From positions 1-10,643 of the forward strand of contig SKNG01000432.1 of the NCBI GenBank assembly GCA_007120685.1: 10,643 bases of DNA, read 5' to 3'. The notes beneath the pieces are model-generated. The model had not been told where the DNA came from. It searched no databases and saw nothing but the letters and a program-made list of their open reading frames with translations. The stretch is from Paracoccaceae bacterium. Lineage in GTDB: Bacteria > Pseudomonadota > Alphaproteobacteria > Rhodobacterales > Rhodobacteraceae. This document shows, one piece after another, positions 1 through 6,895 of the stretch (positions are counted from its first letter, which is position 1; the number at the start of each line of letters is the position of its first letter). A program made the position numbers and the translations under genes.

Positions 1-736
1 TCCATTCCATGCCGGTGATCGCATAGATGCCATCGACGAACTGGCTGACCCCGAAGCCGATGGTCACCGAAACACCGAGGATCGTTGCGACCACACCGAT
101 CACATCAACAACATGGCCGAACGGCCCGTTGATGAAGCGTCCGAAAAGCGGGGTCAGGGCGGTGCGGATCGTCAGCGGCATGCCGCGCGTATAGGCGTAG
201 TAGCAAAGGCTCAGCCCTGTGGCGACATAGATGGCCCAGGCGTGGAAGCCGTAATGCAGGAATGTGTAGCGATAGCCCGCTTGCAGACCCTCGACCGTGT
301 TGCCTTCGACATTGCCCGCAACCGTTTCGGGGTTCGACCCCCAAAGACCCAGCGGCTCGGCGGTGGCAAAGACCATCAGCCCGACGCCCAGACCCGCGCC
401 GAACATCATCGCGAACCATGAGAAGGTCGAGAATTCGGGCTTTTCATCCTCTTCCCCCAGCACGCGCTTGCCGGTCTGCGGGATCAGCGCGATCGCGAAC
501 AGGAAGAAGGTGAACAGCCCGACCGACAGGACGTAGAACGTGTTGAAACCTTCTAGGAGACCCCATTTGATGCTCGAGAGCTGTGCGCCTGCCGATAGTG
601 GCCAGATCAGCGCCCAGAGTACGATCCCGACCATGATGGCCTTGGAGATGGTCGCGATGGGGATCGAGTGTCCCTCGTAGAAGCCCTGGTCGGCCGTCGG
701 GATATCAACATCCGTGAATGGTGGCTTTATGGCCAT
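1..736 (-). CDS. BCCT-family betaine/choline/carnitine-type transporter, N-terminal part
   Basis: The frame is open from an ATG at 736 to the left window edge, giving the first 245 residues of a longer protein (the family is usually 500-700 aa). An AGAGGA ribosome binding site precedes the ATG. Five hydrophobic segments are visible, at about residues 25-46, 62-86, 103-132, 160-184 and 206-233. The third contains GAGLGVGLM followed by TAEPLG, matching the glycine-rich TM3 core of BCCT carriers (G-M-G-I-G in BetP) that lines the substrate and sodium sites. HAWAIY (residues 165-170) and PLTIRTALTPLFG also fit the family. Known members import quaternary ammonium or sulfonium solutes such as choline, glycine betaine, carnitine or DMSP, driven by sodium or protons. 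The aromatic-box segment that would narrow the substrate lies beyond the edge. The gene follows the catabolic operon on the same strand after a 205-bp gap with a likely terminator, so it may have its own promoter while serving the same pathway. Confidence 0.9.
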   Translation of the reverse strand, partial: MAIKPPFTDVDIPTADQGFYEGHSIPIATISKAIMVGIVLWALIWPLSAGAQLSSIKWGLLEGFNTFYVLSVGLFTFFLFAIALIPQTGKRVLGEEDEKPEFSTFSWFAMMFGAGLGVGLMVFATAEPLGLWGSNPETVAGNVEGNTVEGLQAGYRYTFLHYGFHAWAIYVATGLSLCYYAYTRGMPLTIRTALTPLFGRFINGPFGHVVDVIGVVATILGVSVTIGFGVSQFVDGIYAITGMEW

Positions 737-941
737 GGTCTATCCTCTCTGTTGTTGTTCCGGCGAAAAGGCGGTGCACCCGGTATCGTTGAAGGGTGTT
801 ATTCTTGGGCGGCCGGTCCGCCGGTCCTTGCTCTCTCTAAGCGAGCCTAGGCCCTGTCCAATGCTCGCGGCCATCAAAAACGACCTATAACATGTCGTTT
901 TCCGACGATGGGCGCTGATTTTAGAGGCCGAGGGGGCGGGC
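737..941. other. 205-bp intergenic gap between DUF3726 gene and BCCT gene
   Basis: No credible gene is present here. The gap holds a terminator-like stem-loop at 876-901, a GCGAGC/GCTCGC inverted repeat (841-846 and 863-868), a near-tandem CCGGTCCG/CCGGTCCT around 815-830, and the leader and ribosome binding site of the BCCT gene. A weak minus-strand -35-like TTGGAC occurs near 855-860, but no convincing -10 box pairs with it. Confidence 0.5.
876..901 (-). terminator. Candidate bidirectional Rho-independent terminator (or symmetric operator)
   Basis: AAAACGAC (877-884) and GTCGTTTT (894-901) form a perfect 8-bp inverted repeat around a 9-nt loop. Read on the minus strand, the stem lies about 40-65 nt after the DUF3726 stop and ends in TTTTT (880-876), as expected for an intrinsic terminator closing the five-gene operon. 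Only five base pairs are outside the A/T tract, so the structure is modest. The symmetry would also fit a regulator site upstream of the BCCT gene. Confidence 0.5.
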
Positions 942-1652
942 TCAGTCATTGTCGCTGCCCTCGCTTCCAGCGCCCGAAATCGAGCGGGTCGAGGAAGGAA
1001 CGGTGACGCGCAGCGCAAGAGCGTCGAGCGCGCGCCAGACATGCTGGGGCACCAGCGGTAGATCAGCAGCAGGGCTTTGGGGCTGCGAAACGGGGCGGCG
1101 TGCTTGCAGGAACGTCACGCGGATCTCCGCGCGCGTGACGCTGCAGAGCGCCGGGAAGGCTTGGTCGTCCTCCGGGGTGCCATCCGCCTGGAAGGTAAAG
1201 GACGTTTCGTCCGCGCAGCAGTGCAGGTCGCGCACGCCTTGTTGCGCGGCCGTGGCAAGGAACGGGAGCAGCAGCCCCGGCATGGCGACATGGCCGAGGT
1301 CAATCATGGTCCGGCCAGTCACCTCGGGCAACGCGGCGTGATCGGCGAGTGCCGTGCCCAGATGTAAGGGGCAGAGCAGCGCATCGGGGTCCTGCGCGAG
1401 CCCCGGCGCGCGCGGGCGCACCGCGTCCGCCTGCAGGCGTTGCAAGAGCATCTCGCAGCCCGGCAATGCGCGCGCGGCCAGCCATCGAGCGGCGTGACCC
1501 GCCGCTTCGGCAAGCCCCCAGTCGAACCCGGCCCCGCGCGCGGCCTTCGCACAAAGCGCATGCGTTTCCGACAATGACAGCCGCGCAGCCTGACCGGCCT
1601 CGGCGATGGGCGATGAGGCGAGGCGCGTGGGATCGTTTGCCTGCACCCTCAA
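942..1652 (-). CDS. DUF3726-type protein of unknown function
   Basis: This is a 236-residue soluble protein with no signal peptide or membrane segment. Residues about 25-66 (SLSETHALCAKAARGAG, then WGLAEAAGHAARWLAARALPG) resemble, from memory, the start of the DUF3726 family, a group of uncharacterised proteobacterial proteins. No catalytic motif is recognised. The first possible start is TTG at 1652, overlapping the upstream stop as TTGA; a GTG two codons later (1646) is an equally good choice. The DUF3726-like sequence begins only near residue 25, so the true start could be further downstream. The last ~20 residues are rich in Ser, Gly and acidic residues and look disordered. It is the last gene before the terminator-like stem-loop. 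Its tight coupling to the 557-aa gene suggests the two act together. The family assignment is by recognition, not by search. Confidence 0.75.
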   Translation of the reverse strand: MRVQANDPTRLASSPIAEAGQAARLSLSETHALCAKAARGAGFDWGLAEAAGHAARWLAARALPGCEMLLQRLQADAVRPRAPGLAQDPDALLCPLHLGTALADHAALPEVTGRTMIDLGHVAMPGLLLPFLATAAQQGVRDLHCCADETSFTFQADGTPEDDQAFPALCSVTRAEIRVTFLQARRPVSQPQSPAADLPLVPQHVWRALDALALRVTVPSSTRSISGAGSEGSDND

Positions 1653-3322
1653 GCGTCTGCCCCCATCTCATCAGGATAGGGCGCGTCCTGGAACAGGCTG
1701 ATCCGCACCCAGCGATCCGAGCGCGGATCGAAGCGTGTTGCGCCGAAGAACGCCAGCTTGCAGCGCAGGATGTCGATGGGCAGCATCCCGGCACCGATCA
1801 GATTGTCGCGGATTTCCGCGAACGGGTGGCGCGCGGTGATCTGCGCGCGCCGGACTGCCGGGCGGTGCTGGGGCGCGGCCAGTAGCAGATGCGCAACTGG
1901 CAGATCATCGGGCTGGCCCCGCAGCGCCTGCCAGAGTGCTGCGGCCTGCCGACCAGTGTCGAGTGGCAATTCGCGTTCGGCGCCCGGTTCTTCATGGCGC
2001 TCGCCCAGACGCGGCTCCAGCTTGTCCTCGGAGACATACCAGAACCGGGCGCATTGGCCGCGCTCGGTGTAGTCGATCCCCAGCGCCCAGCCATAATGCG
2101 CCCGCAGGATGGCGCGCAACTCGCCCACTGGCATTGCGCCATTGATGGCGAAACCCGTGCCTTCATCGGCATCCATGCACTCGCCCAGCCCGTCGATCAG
2201 CGCGCCATGCGGCTCCAGCATTGCAGCGAGCAGGGCTTCCTGTGCTTCGATCGGCAAGCTTTCCTGCCCCCAGCGCCACAGGTCATCCCATGGATGCGCG
2301 GCGTTTTGTTTCCAATCTTGGGCAACATGGGCGGCAACGCGCGCAAGGCCATCGCGCAGATCGGCCAGTTTCGCGCGCTGGATGTCATGCGCGCTGGTCC
2401 ACAGATCCGCATTTCCGCGCGCCGTTTCCAGCGCGGCCAGAAAACCCGCCAATTCGCCATCGCCGACACGGGTTTGCGCGCGCACCCGCGCCAAAGCCTC
2501 TTCGCGCGCCAGCATCCAGTTGTTCAGCAGCAGCGGATGGCGGATCAGGAACGGGGCCATGCCAAGGCCAGTGGAATTGCCCACGCCGAGGCCGCGTTTC
2601 AGGTCTGGCGCAAGGCGCACGGCCTTGTCGCCACCACGCGCACGGGCCAGATGCTCGACAAGATCCACCGTAAAGGCGCGCGTCAGCCAGACCGAGAGCA
2701 TCTCGGCCTGAAAGGGACCGCTCAGTTCCGGGCGCTGCGCAATCGCTTCCCGATCCGCCGCGCCGAACTTGCCCGACCCGTAGACCGCCGTGGTGCGCAT
2801 CAGATAGCCGGTATCCAAGAGCATCGCGGCATCAGGTTGCGCTCCTTCAGCCAACCGGTCCACGACATGATCGAACAGCCGCACCGAGCGATTGGCGCGG
2901 CTCAGGCTGAGTTCGCGCGGGGAAATCCGCCCGGCCTCCTGCAAGGGCACATTGGCGGCAAGTCGGTCCAGATCCGCAGGGGTCGGCGTGCCATCGAACA
3001 GCGCGAACGTGGCATCCCATGCAGTCGCGATCACCCGGTCCGAACGCGCTTCGGGCGGCAGGTCATGGGCAAAAGCCACAAGGCTGTAGGTGCGCGCGGG
3101 GCCAATGGCACGGTAAACGGCGCAGCCCACGCCCTTGGCGTCAATCTCCCAGACGGGCCGGTCAAAGCGCCAGCCCTCGGCATGCAGCCGCCGCAGAAGT
3201 TGGCGCAGGAAGGACAGCCGTGTGGGATGGCTGCATCCCATGTGCGCAAGGCGCATCACCTCGTCGGGGCTGCGCCGGAAGGCGCGGGCCTGTGGCATGG
3301 GGTTCAGGCCCTCGCAGCTCAT
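1649..3322 (-). CDS. Conserved hypothetical protein, 557 aa, function unknown
   Basis: This is a large soluble protein with no recognised domain, signal peptide or membrane helix. The ATG at 3322 overlaps the M19 stop as ATGA. A second in-frame ATG at 3298 (residue 9) has GCGAGGG upstream and could be the real start. Segments that look constrained are HMGCSHPTRLSFLRQLLRR (27-45), AWDATFALFDG (101-111), LSRANRSVRLFDHVVD (140-155), a glycine-rich LGVGNSTGLGMAPFLI (245-260) followed by RHPLLLNNW, FWYVSEDKLEPR (427-438), and DILRCKLAFFGATRFDPRSD (517-536). The many Arg, Trp and acidic residues suggest a globular enzyme rather than a scaffold. From memory, similar proteins occur in other alpha- and betaproteobacteria beside M19, Ldh2-type and DUF3726 genes, but I know of no assigned function. 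It has high G/C third positions like its neighbours and no sign of frameshift. Its place in the operon suggests a catabolic step, which is inference. Confidence 0.85.
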   Translation of the reverse strand: MSCEGLNPMPQARAFRRSPDEVMRLAHMGCSHPTRLSFLRQLLRRLHAEGWRFDRPVWEIDAKGVGCAVYRAIGPARTYSLVAFAHDLPPEARSDRVIATAWDATFALFDGTPTPADLDRLAANVPLQEAGRISPRELSLSRANRSVRLFDHVVDRLAEGAQPDAAMLLDTGYLMRTTAVYGSGKFGAADREAIAQRPELSGPFQAEMLSVWLTRAFTVDLVEHLARARGGDKAVRLAPDLKRGLGVGNSTGLGMAPFLIRHPLLLNNWMLAREEALARVRAQTRVGDGELAGFLAALETARGNADLWTSAHDIQRAKLADLRDGLARVAAHVAQDWKQNAAHPWDDLWRWGQESLPIEAQEALLAAMLEPHGALIDGLGECMDADEGTGFAINGAMPVGELRAILRAHYGWALGIDYTERGQCARFWYVSEDKLEPRLGERHEEPGAERELPLDTGRQAAALWQALRGQPDDLPVAHLLLAAPQHRPAVRRAQITARHPFAEIRDNLIGAGMLPIDILRCKLAFFGATRFDPRSDRWVRISLFQDAPYPDEMGADA

Positions 3323-4335
3323 TGCGCGGCCTCTTGCCGAGGCCGTTCTGCTGCGCCAAAGCTGTCGCGGAAGAACCGCGCCCAGTTGCCGCCCATCACG
3401 GCGCCGACATCTTCAGGCGAGAAACCGGCCGCGCGCAAACCCGCCTCGATGTTTCCGAAATCGCGATTGTCATGGAACCAGTCCGGCATGGGCGGAAAGC
3501 CGGGATTGTCGGCGCTGCCTTCGCCATAATCGCGCTGCTTTGTCCAGCGGCCCGCGCGCATCCAGTCCACCACGCTGTCGGGCTGGTCCTGACACAGATC
3601 GGTGCCGATTCCGATATGGTCCATCCCCATCAGTTCCGCTGTGCGCGCGATCATCGTGCAGAAATCAGCCAGTGTGCAGTCACTGCCCCCGTGCAGATGA
3701 TGCGGATAGATCGAAAACCCCAGCATCCCGCCGCTTTCCGCCAAGGCGCGTAGCAGGCGGTCGGATTTGTTGCGCAGCGCCGGGTGCCAGTTTGCGGGGT
3801 TGGCATGGGTGATGGCAATCGGACGGGCAGAATGGGCGATGGCGTCGAGGGTAGAGCGCTCGCCCGAATGGCTCATGTCGATGACCAGCCCGACGCGGTT
3901 CATCTCCGCCACCACCTCGCGGCCCATGCGGGTGAGGCCCGTATCTTCGGCCTCATAGCAGCCAGAGGCCAGGAGCGACTGGTTGTTATAGGTCAGTTGC
4001 ATGAAGCGCAGGCCCAGACGGTGCAACACTTCTACCAGCCCGATATCATCTTCGATGCAGGAAGGGTTCTGCGCGCCGAAGAAGATCGCGGTGCGCCCGC
4101 TCGCGCGCGCAAGGTCAATGTCATCGGCAGTGAAGCCTTGAAAGATCAGGTCGGGAAACTGCTCGAACCAGCGGTTCCAGCGCTCGATATTCAGCACCGT
4201 TTCGCGGAAATTCTCGTGATAGGCGATGGTCACATGCACCGCATCGACCCCGCCCGCGCGCATCTGGCGGAAAATCTTCTCCGACCAGTTGGCATATTGC
4301 AGCGCGTCGATGCGGGGATGCAAATGGGGTGTCAT
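3319..4335 (-). CDS. M19 (membrane/renal dipeptidase)-family hydrolase with non-canonical metal site
   Basis: This 338-residue amidohydrolase-fold protein is cytosolic, with no signal peptide. Support for family M19 comes from DMSHSG (His156), ITHANP (His177), RNKSD (188-192), GIGTDLCQD with Asp246, and the late GGNWARFF. Canonical M19 enzymes cleave dipeptides with a binuclear zinc centre built from an N-terminal HxD, a bridging Glu, and two later His. Here the N-terminal motif reads RIDALQ (9-14), without the His, and the Glu position appears as FFGAQN (Gln89). It therefore resembles, from memory, the divergent subgroup that includes the M19-like protein near the dimethylglycine genes of Pseudomonas (PA5396), rather than true dipeptidases. 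It starts at an ATG overlapping the aldehyde dehydrogenase stop (ATGA). It may bind one metal or act on a non-peptide amide or a small N-substituted amino acid. The family call is firm; the substrate is unknown. Confidence 0.88.
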   Translation of the reverse strand: MTPHLHPRIDALQYANWSEKIFRQMRAGGVDAVHVTIAYHENFRETVLNIERWNRWFEQFPDLIFQGFTADDIDLARASGRTAIFFGAQNPSCIEDDIGLVEVLHRLGLRFMQLTYNNQSLLASGCYEAEDTGLTRMGREVVAEMNRVGLVIDMSHSGERSTLDAIAHSARPIAITHANPANWHPALRNKSDRLLRALAESGGMLGFSIYPHHLHGGSDCTLADFCTMIARTAELMGMDHIGIGTDLCQDQPDSVVDWMRAGRWTKQRDYGEGSADNPGFPPMPDWFHDNRDFGNIEAGLRAAGFSPEDVGAVMGGNWARFFRDSFGAAERPRQEAAQ

Positions 4336-5783
4336 GCAGGCGCCCCCGAATGGATATAGGAGGTCTTGACGATGGTGTAGAATTCCTCGGCATAGCGGCC
4401 CTGCTCGCGCGGCCCGTAGCTGGAGGCACCGCGCCCACCGAAGGGAACATGGTAATCCGTGCCCGCCGTCGGCAGGTTGACCATGACGCAGCCCGCCCGC
4501 GCGTTGCGGCGGAAATGCGTGGCGCGGGCCAGATCGCGGGTCATGATGCCTGCAGTCAGGCCGAATTCGGTGTCATTGACGATGTGCAGCGCCTCGGCAT
4601 AGCTGCCGGCCTTGATGACGCAAGTGATGGGGGCGAACATTTCCTCGCGGTTTATAACCATGCCGTTGCGCGTGCCTGCAAAGACGGCGGGGGCCATGAA
4701 ATAGCCGTCGGTCGCGCGCTCCAGCCTTGTGCCACCGCACAGCAGTTCAGCCGCTTCGTTCTTGCCGGTCGCGATATAGTCCAGATTGGCGGCAAGCTGG
4801 TCGGCGCTGACCACAGGGCCGATCTGGGTGCCCTCTTCCAGCGCATGGCCGACTTTCAACGCCTGAGCGCTCGCGACCAGCTTCTCGACAAACGCATCAT
4901 GGATGCGCTCATGCACGATCAACCGGCTGGCGGCGGTGCATTTCTGACCCGTGCCGCCAAAGGCCGCATTGGTGGCATGCGCCACGGCCAGATCAAGGTC
5001 GCAATCCTCCATGATGACCATCGGGTTCTTCGAGCCCATCTCCATCTGCAGCTTGGTCATGTTGGGGATGGCCGCCGCCGCGATCCCGCGCCCCACCGGC
5101 ACGGAGCCCGTGAAGCTGATCGCATCAACGCTTGCGCTTTCCGCCAAAGCCTGCCCGATTTCGCGCCCGGCCCCCATGACCAGATTGAACAGACCCTTGG
5201 GAAAGTCCTGCTTCGCGATGATCTGCGTCAGCGCCACGGCACTGGCGGGGGTCTGGTTCGCGGGTTTCCAGATCACGGCATTGCCGAAGGCCAGCGCAGG
5301 GGCGATTTTCCAGGCGGGCGTGGCGACGGGGAAATTCCACGGGCTGATGATCGCGACCACACCCACCGGCTCGCGCCGCACGTCGATTTCGATATCCGGC
5401 CGCACAGAGTCCGCCGTCTGGCCCAACTGGCGCAGCGCCTCGGCGGCGAAATAGGTGAAGAACTGGCCCGCGCGATAAACCTCGCCCTTTGCTTCGGCCA
5501 AGGGCTTGCCCTCTTCGCGGGCAATCAGCGTGCCGATTTCCTCGGCGCGCGCGATCATCTCGGTGCCGATGGCCATCAGCACATCATGGCGCTTTTGCGG
5601 GCCGGTCGCGCCCCATTCGGCTTGCGCGCGCCGTGCTGCTGCCAAAGCCTCGGCAAGCTGCGCGGCATCGGCCTGCGCGAAATGGCCAATCACATCGGAC
5701 AGGTCGGACGGATTGCGGTTTTCTACGGTGCCTGTCCCGCTGTGCCACTCGCCTGCGATGAAATTGCGCGTCTCCAGTTCCAT
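4332..5783 (-). CDS. NAD(P)-dependent aldehyde dehydrogenase, 2-oxoglutarate-semialdehyde-dehydrogenase-like
   Basis: This is a complete 483-residue ALDH-superfamily enzyme that oxidises an aldehyde to a carboxylate in the cytosol. Visible motifs are SPWNFP with Asn150, the cofactor-binding WKPAN (Lys173), FTGSVPVG (224-231), the general base Glu248 in MEMGSKNP, the nucleophile Cys282 in GQKCTAASR, and Glu381 in REEMFAP. The MEMGSKNP form (instead of the common ELGGK) and the C-terminal GPREQGRYAEEFYT are typical of 2-oxoglutarate semialdehyde dehydrogenases that close hydroxyproline, pentose and glucarate pathways; this is recalled similarity. The ATG at 5783 has AAGAGGG upstream and lies 18 nt from the upstream stop; the end overlaps the M19 start by 4 nt. 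If the assignment holds, the pathway delivers carbon to the TCA cycle. Succinate-semialdehyde or another omega-oxo acid remains possible as substrate. Confidence 0.92.
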   Translation of the reverse strand: MELETRNFIAGEWHSGTGTVENRNPSDLSDVIGHFAQADAAQLAEALAAARRAQAEWGATGPQKRHDVLMAIGTEMIARAEEIGTLIAREEGKPLAEAKGEVYRAGQFFTYFAAEALRQLGQTADSVRPDIEIDVRREPVGVVAIISPWNFPVATPAWKIAPALAFGNAVIWKPANQTPASAVALTQIIAKQDFPKGLFNLVMGAGREIGQALAESASVDAISFTGSVPVGRGIAAAAIPNMTKLQMEMGSKNPMVIMEDCDLDLAVAHATNAAFGGTGQKCTAASRLIVHERIHDAFVEKLVASAQALKVGHALEEGTQIGPVVSADQLAANLDYIATGKNEAAELLCGGTRLERATDGYFMAPAVFAGTRNGMVINREEMFAPITCVIKAGSYAEALHIVNDTEFGLTAGIMTRDLARATHFRRNARAGCVMVNLPTAGTDYHVPFGGRGASSYGPREQGRYAEEFYTIVKTSYIHSGAPA

Positions 5784-5801
5784 GTCATTCCCTCTTACCG
5801 C

Positions 5802-6803
5802 TCAGGCGGCCTTGATCCTCTCCAACAGGGCGGCATCGATCTGCACGCCCTCTGCTTCTATGCGTTTGCGATTGGCGGCGCGGCGCGCACCGGGCAGCCG
5901 CGCGCCCTGTTGCGAAGTGATCGCTTCTGTCAGCCGCAGAATGGCCGCGTCGAAGCCATCGCCCGAAAAACCCGCCGGATCGATGCCGATGAAAAACTGC
6001 CCTGTCCCCGGAGGCCCGCCTTTGGGGCCGGAAAAGGGGCTGGCCTCAAGGCCCAGATTGCCGCCTGACAGGGCGGCGGCGAAGATCTCGACCATCAGGC
6101 CCATGCCGAAACCTTTTTGCCCGCCTGCGGGCACCATCGACCCGGTGAGTGCCGCCTCGGCGTCTTCGGTGGGTTGGCCATCAGCATCGAGCGCCCAGCC
6201 CGGCTCAATCGGTTCGCCCTTGCGGGCGCGCAGGATGATTTCGGATTTCGCAATCGCACTGGCGGATTGGTCAATGACCAGCCGCGCGCTGCCCGAGCCA
6301 TCGGGCACGGCCAGCGCAAAGGGATTCGTGCCGATCACCGGCTTGGTGCCGCCGACAGGGGCCATGGAGGCAGGCGCATTGGTGAAGCACAGCCCCACAA
6401 GCCCGGATTCGGCCAGCCGTTCGGCATGGTGGCCCAGCACGCCGCAATTATAGGACCGCGACACGGCCATTGCCGCAATCCCCTGCGCGCGCACCGCTGC
6501 GTCAAACTCCGGCCAGCCAGCATCAATCGCAGCATGGGCAAACCCATGCGCGGCATCGACCTGCACGGCGGCAGGGCGCGGGCGGGACACGACCGGATTG
6601 GCGCGGCCCAGAACCTTGCCGCAGCGCAGGTGCTCGGCATAGATCGGCACATACATCAGGCCATGACTGCGAATGCCGTCACGTTCCGCCAAGCGGGTCG
6701 AGCGCGCCACAGACGCCGATTGTTCCGCTGATGCGCCTGCCCGCATCAAAGTCTGACGCGCAAGGTCTTCAACCTGATCCAGTGAAAGTTTCGAGTCAGT
6801 CAT
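5802..6803 (-). CDS. Ldh2/MDH2-family NAD(P)H oxidoreductase, probable cyclic-imine (Pip2C/Pyr2C) reductase
   Basis: This 333-residue enzyme of the malate/L-lactate dehydrogenase-2 fold is the first gene of the operon. Motifs include SHGLMYVPIY with His47, SRSYNCGVLGHHAE (115-128), GTKPVIGTNPFA (152-163), VIDQSASAIAKSEI with Asp178, PGWALDADGQPT (201-212), and SMVPAGGQKGFGM (222-234). The SYNCG and DQSASAIAKSEI segments resemble, from memory, delta-1-piperideine-2-carboxylate / delta-1-pyrroline-2-carboxylate reductases (DpkA/LhpD type), which reduce these imines to L-pipecolate or L-proline. Malate, lactate, ureidoglycolate or other 2-hydroxy-acid dehydrogenases share the fold and cannot be excluded. 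The ATG at 6803 is preceded by a run of six G as ribosome binding site. Transcription is divergent from the LysR gene, 92 bp away. Confidence 0.88.
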   Translation of the reverse strand: MTDSKLSLDQVEDLARQTLMRAGASAEQSASVARSTRLAERDGIRSHGLMYVPIYAEHLRCGKVLGRANPVVSRPRPAAVQVDAAHGFAHAAIDAGWPEFDAAVRAQGIAAMAVSRSYNCGVLGHHAERLAESGLVGLCFTNAPASMAPVGGTKPVIGTNPFALAVPDGSGSARLVIDQSASAIAKSEIILRARKGEPIEPGWALDADGQPTEDAEAALTGSMVPAGGQKGFGMGLMVEIFAAALSGGNLGLEASPFSGPKGGPPGTGQFFIGIDPAGFSGDGFDAAILRLTEAITSQQGARLPGARRAANRKRIEAEGVQIDAALLERIKAA

Positions 6804-6806
6804 CGT

Positions 6807-6833
6807 ACCCCCCTGGCATCACGCTATGGGGGT
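6807..6833 (-). promoter_or_regulatory. Inverted repeat covering the ribosome binding site of the first operon gene
   Basis: ACCCCC (6807-6812) and GGGGGT (6828-6833) are complementary across a 15-nt spacer. In the minus-strand transcript the upstream arm is ACCCCC and the downstream arm is the G-run serving as Shine-Dalgarno sequence for the ATG at 6803. Folding would hide the ribosome binding site. Whether it folds in the cell is not shown. Confidence 0.35.
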
Positions 6834-6860
6834 GACTTGTTCAGATCAATCGAAATAAAG

Positions 6861-6881
6861 TGAATTTGAATTCAGTAATTC
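6861..6881. promoter_or_regulatory. Candidate LysR operator: overlapping GAATT/AATTC inverted repeats
   Basis: TGAATT-TG-AATTCA (6861-6874) is a perfect 6-bp inverted repeat with a 2-bp spacer. The middle half-site also pairs with AATTC at 6877-6881 (GAATT-CAGT-AATTC, 6868-6881). Three half-sites at close spacing, next to the LysR start and upstream of the operon, fit recognition by a dimer or tetramer of a LysR-type protein with autoregulation. The assignment rests on position and symmetry only. Confidence 0.5.
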
Positions 6882-6895
6882 TGGAATGCATAGCC

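Larger units (their letters stand above)
6804..6895. promoter_or_regulatory. Divergent control region between LysR gene and catabolic operon
   Basis: These 92 bp must carry the leftward operon promoter and probably the rightward LysR promoter. The half near the LysR gene (about 6841-6881) is AT-rich against its surroundings and holds the inverted repeats listed separately. The half near the operon start is G/C-rich and can form a hairpin. The arrangement is classic for a LysR-type regulator and its target. No clear -35/-10 pair could be assigned on either strand. Confidence 0.65.

Noticed and set aside
1889..3529. Long plus-strand open frame opposite the 557-aa and M19 genes
   Set aside because: It mirrors minus-strand genes that have family motifs, ribosome binding sites and ordered overlaps. 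Its own translation shows no domain and a composition expected from antisense reading of GC-rich DNA.
4329..6068. Long plus-strand open frame opposite the aldehyde dehydrogenase and Ldh2-type genes
   Set aside because: The opposite strand encodes two complete enzymes with all catalytic motifs. The plus reading is His/Arg/Gly-rich without recognisable domains, a typical shadow.
6860..6895. GTG at 6860 as LysR start
   Set aside because: It adds 12 residues before the conserved LysR N-terminus and would place the candidate operator inside the coding region; the ATG at 6896 has a better-placed GGA.
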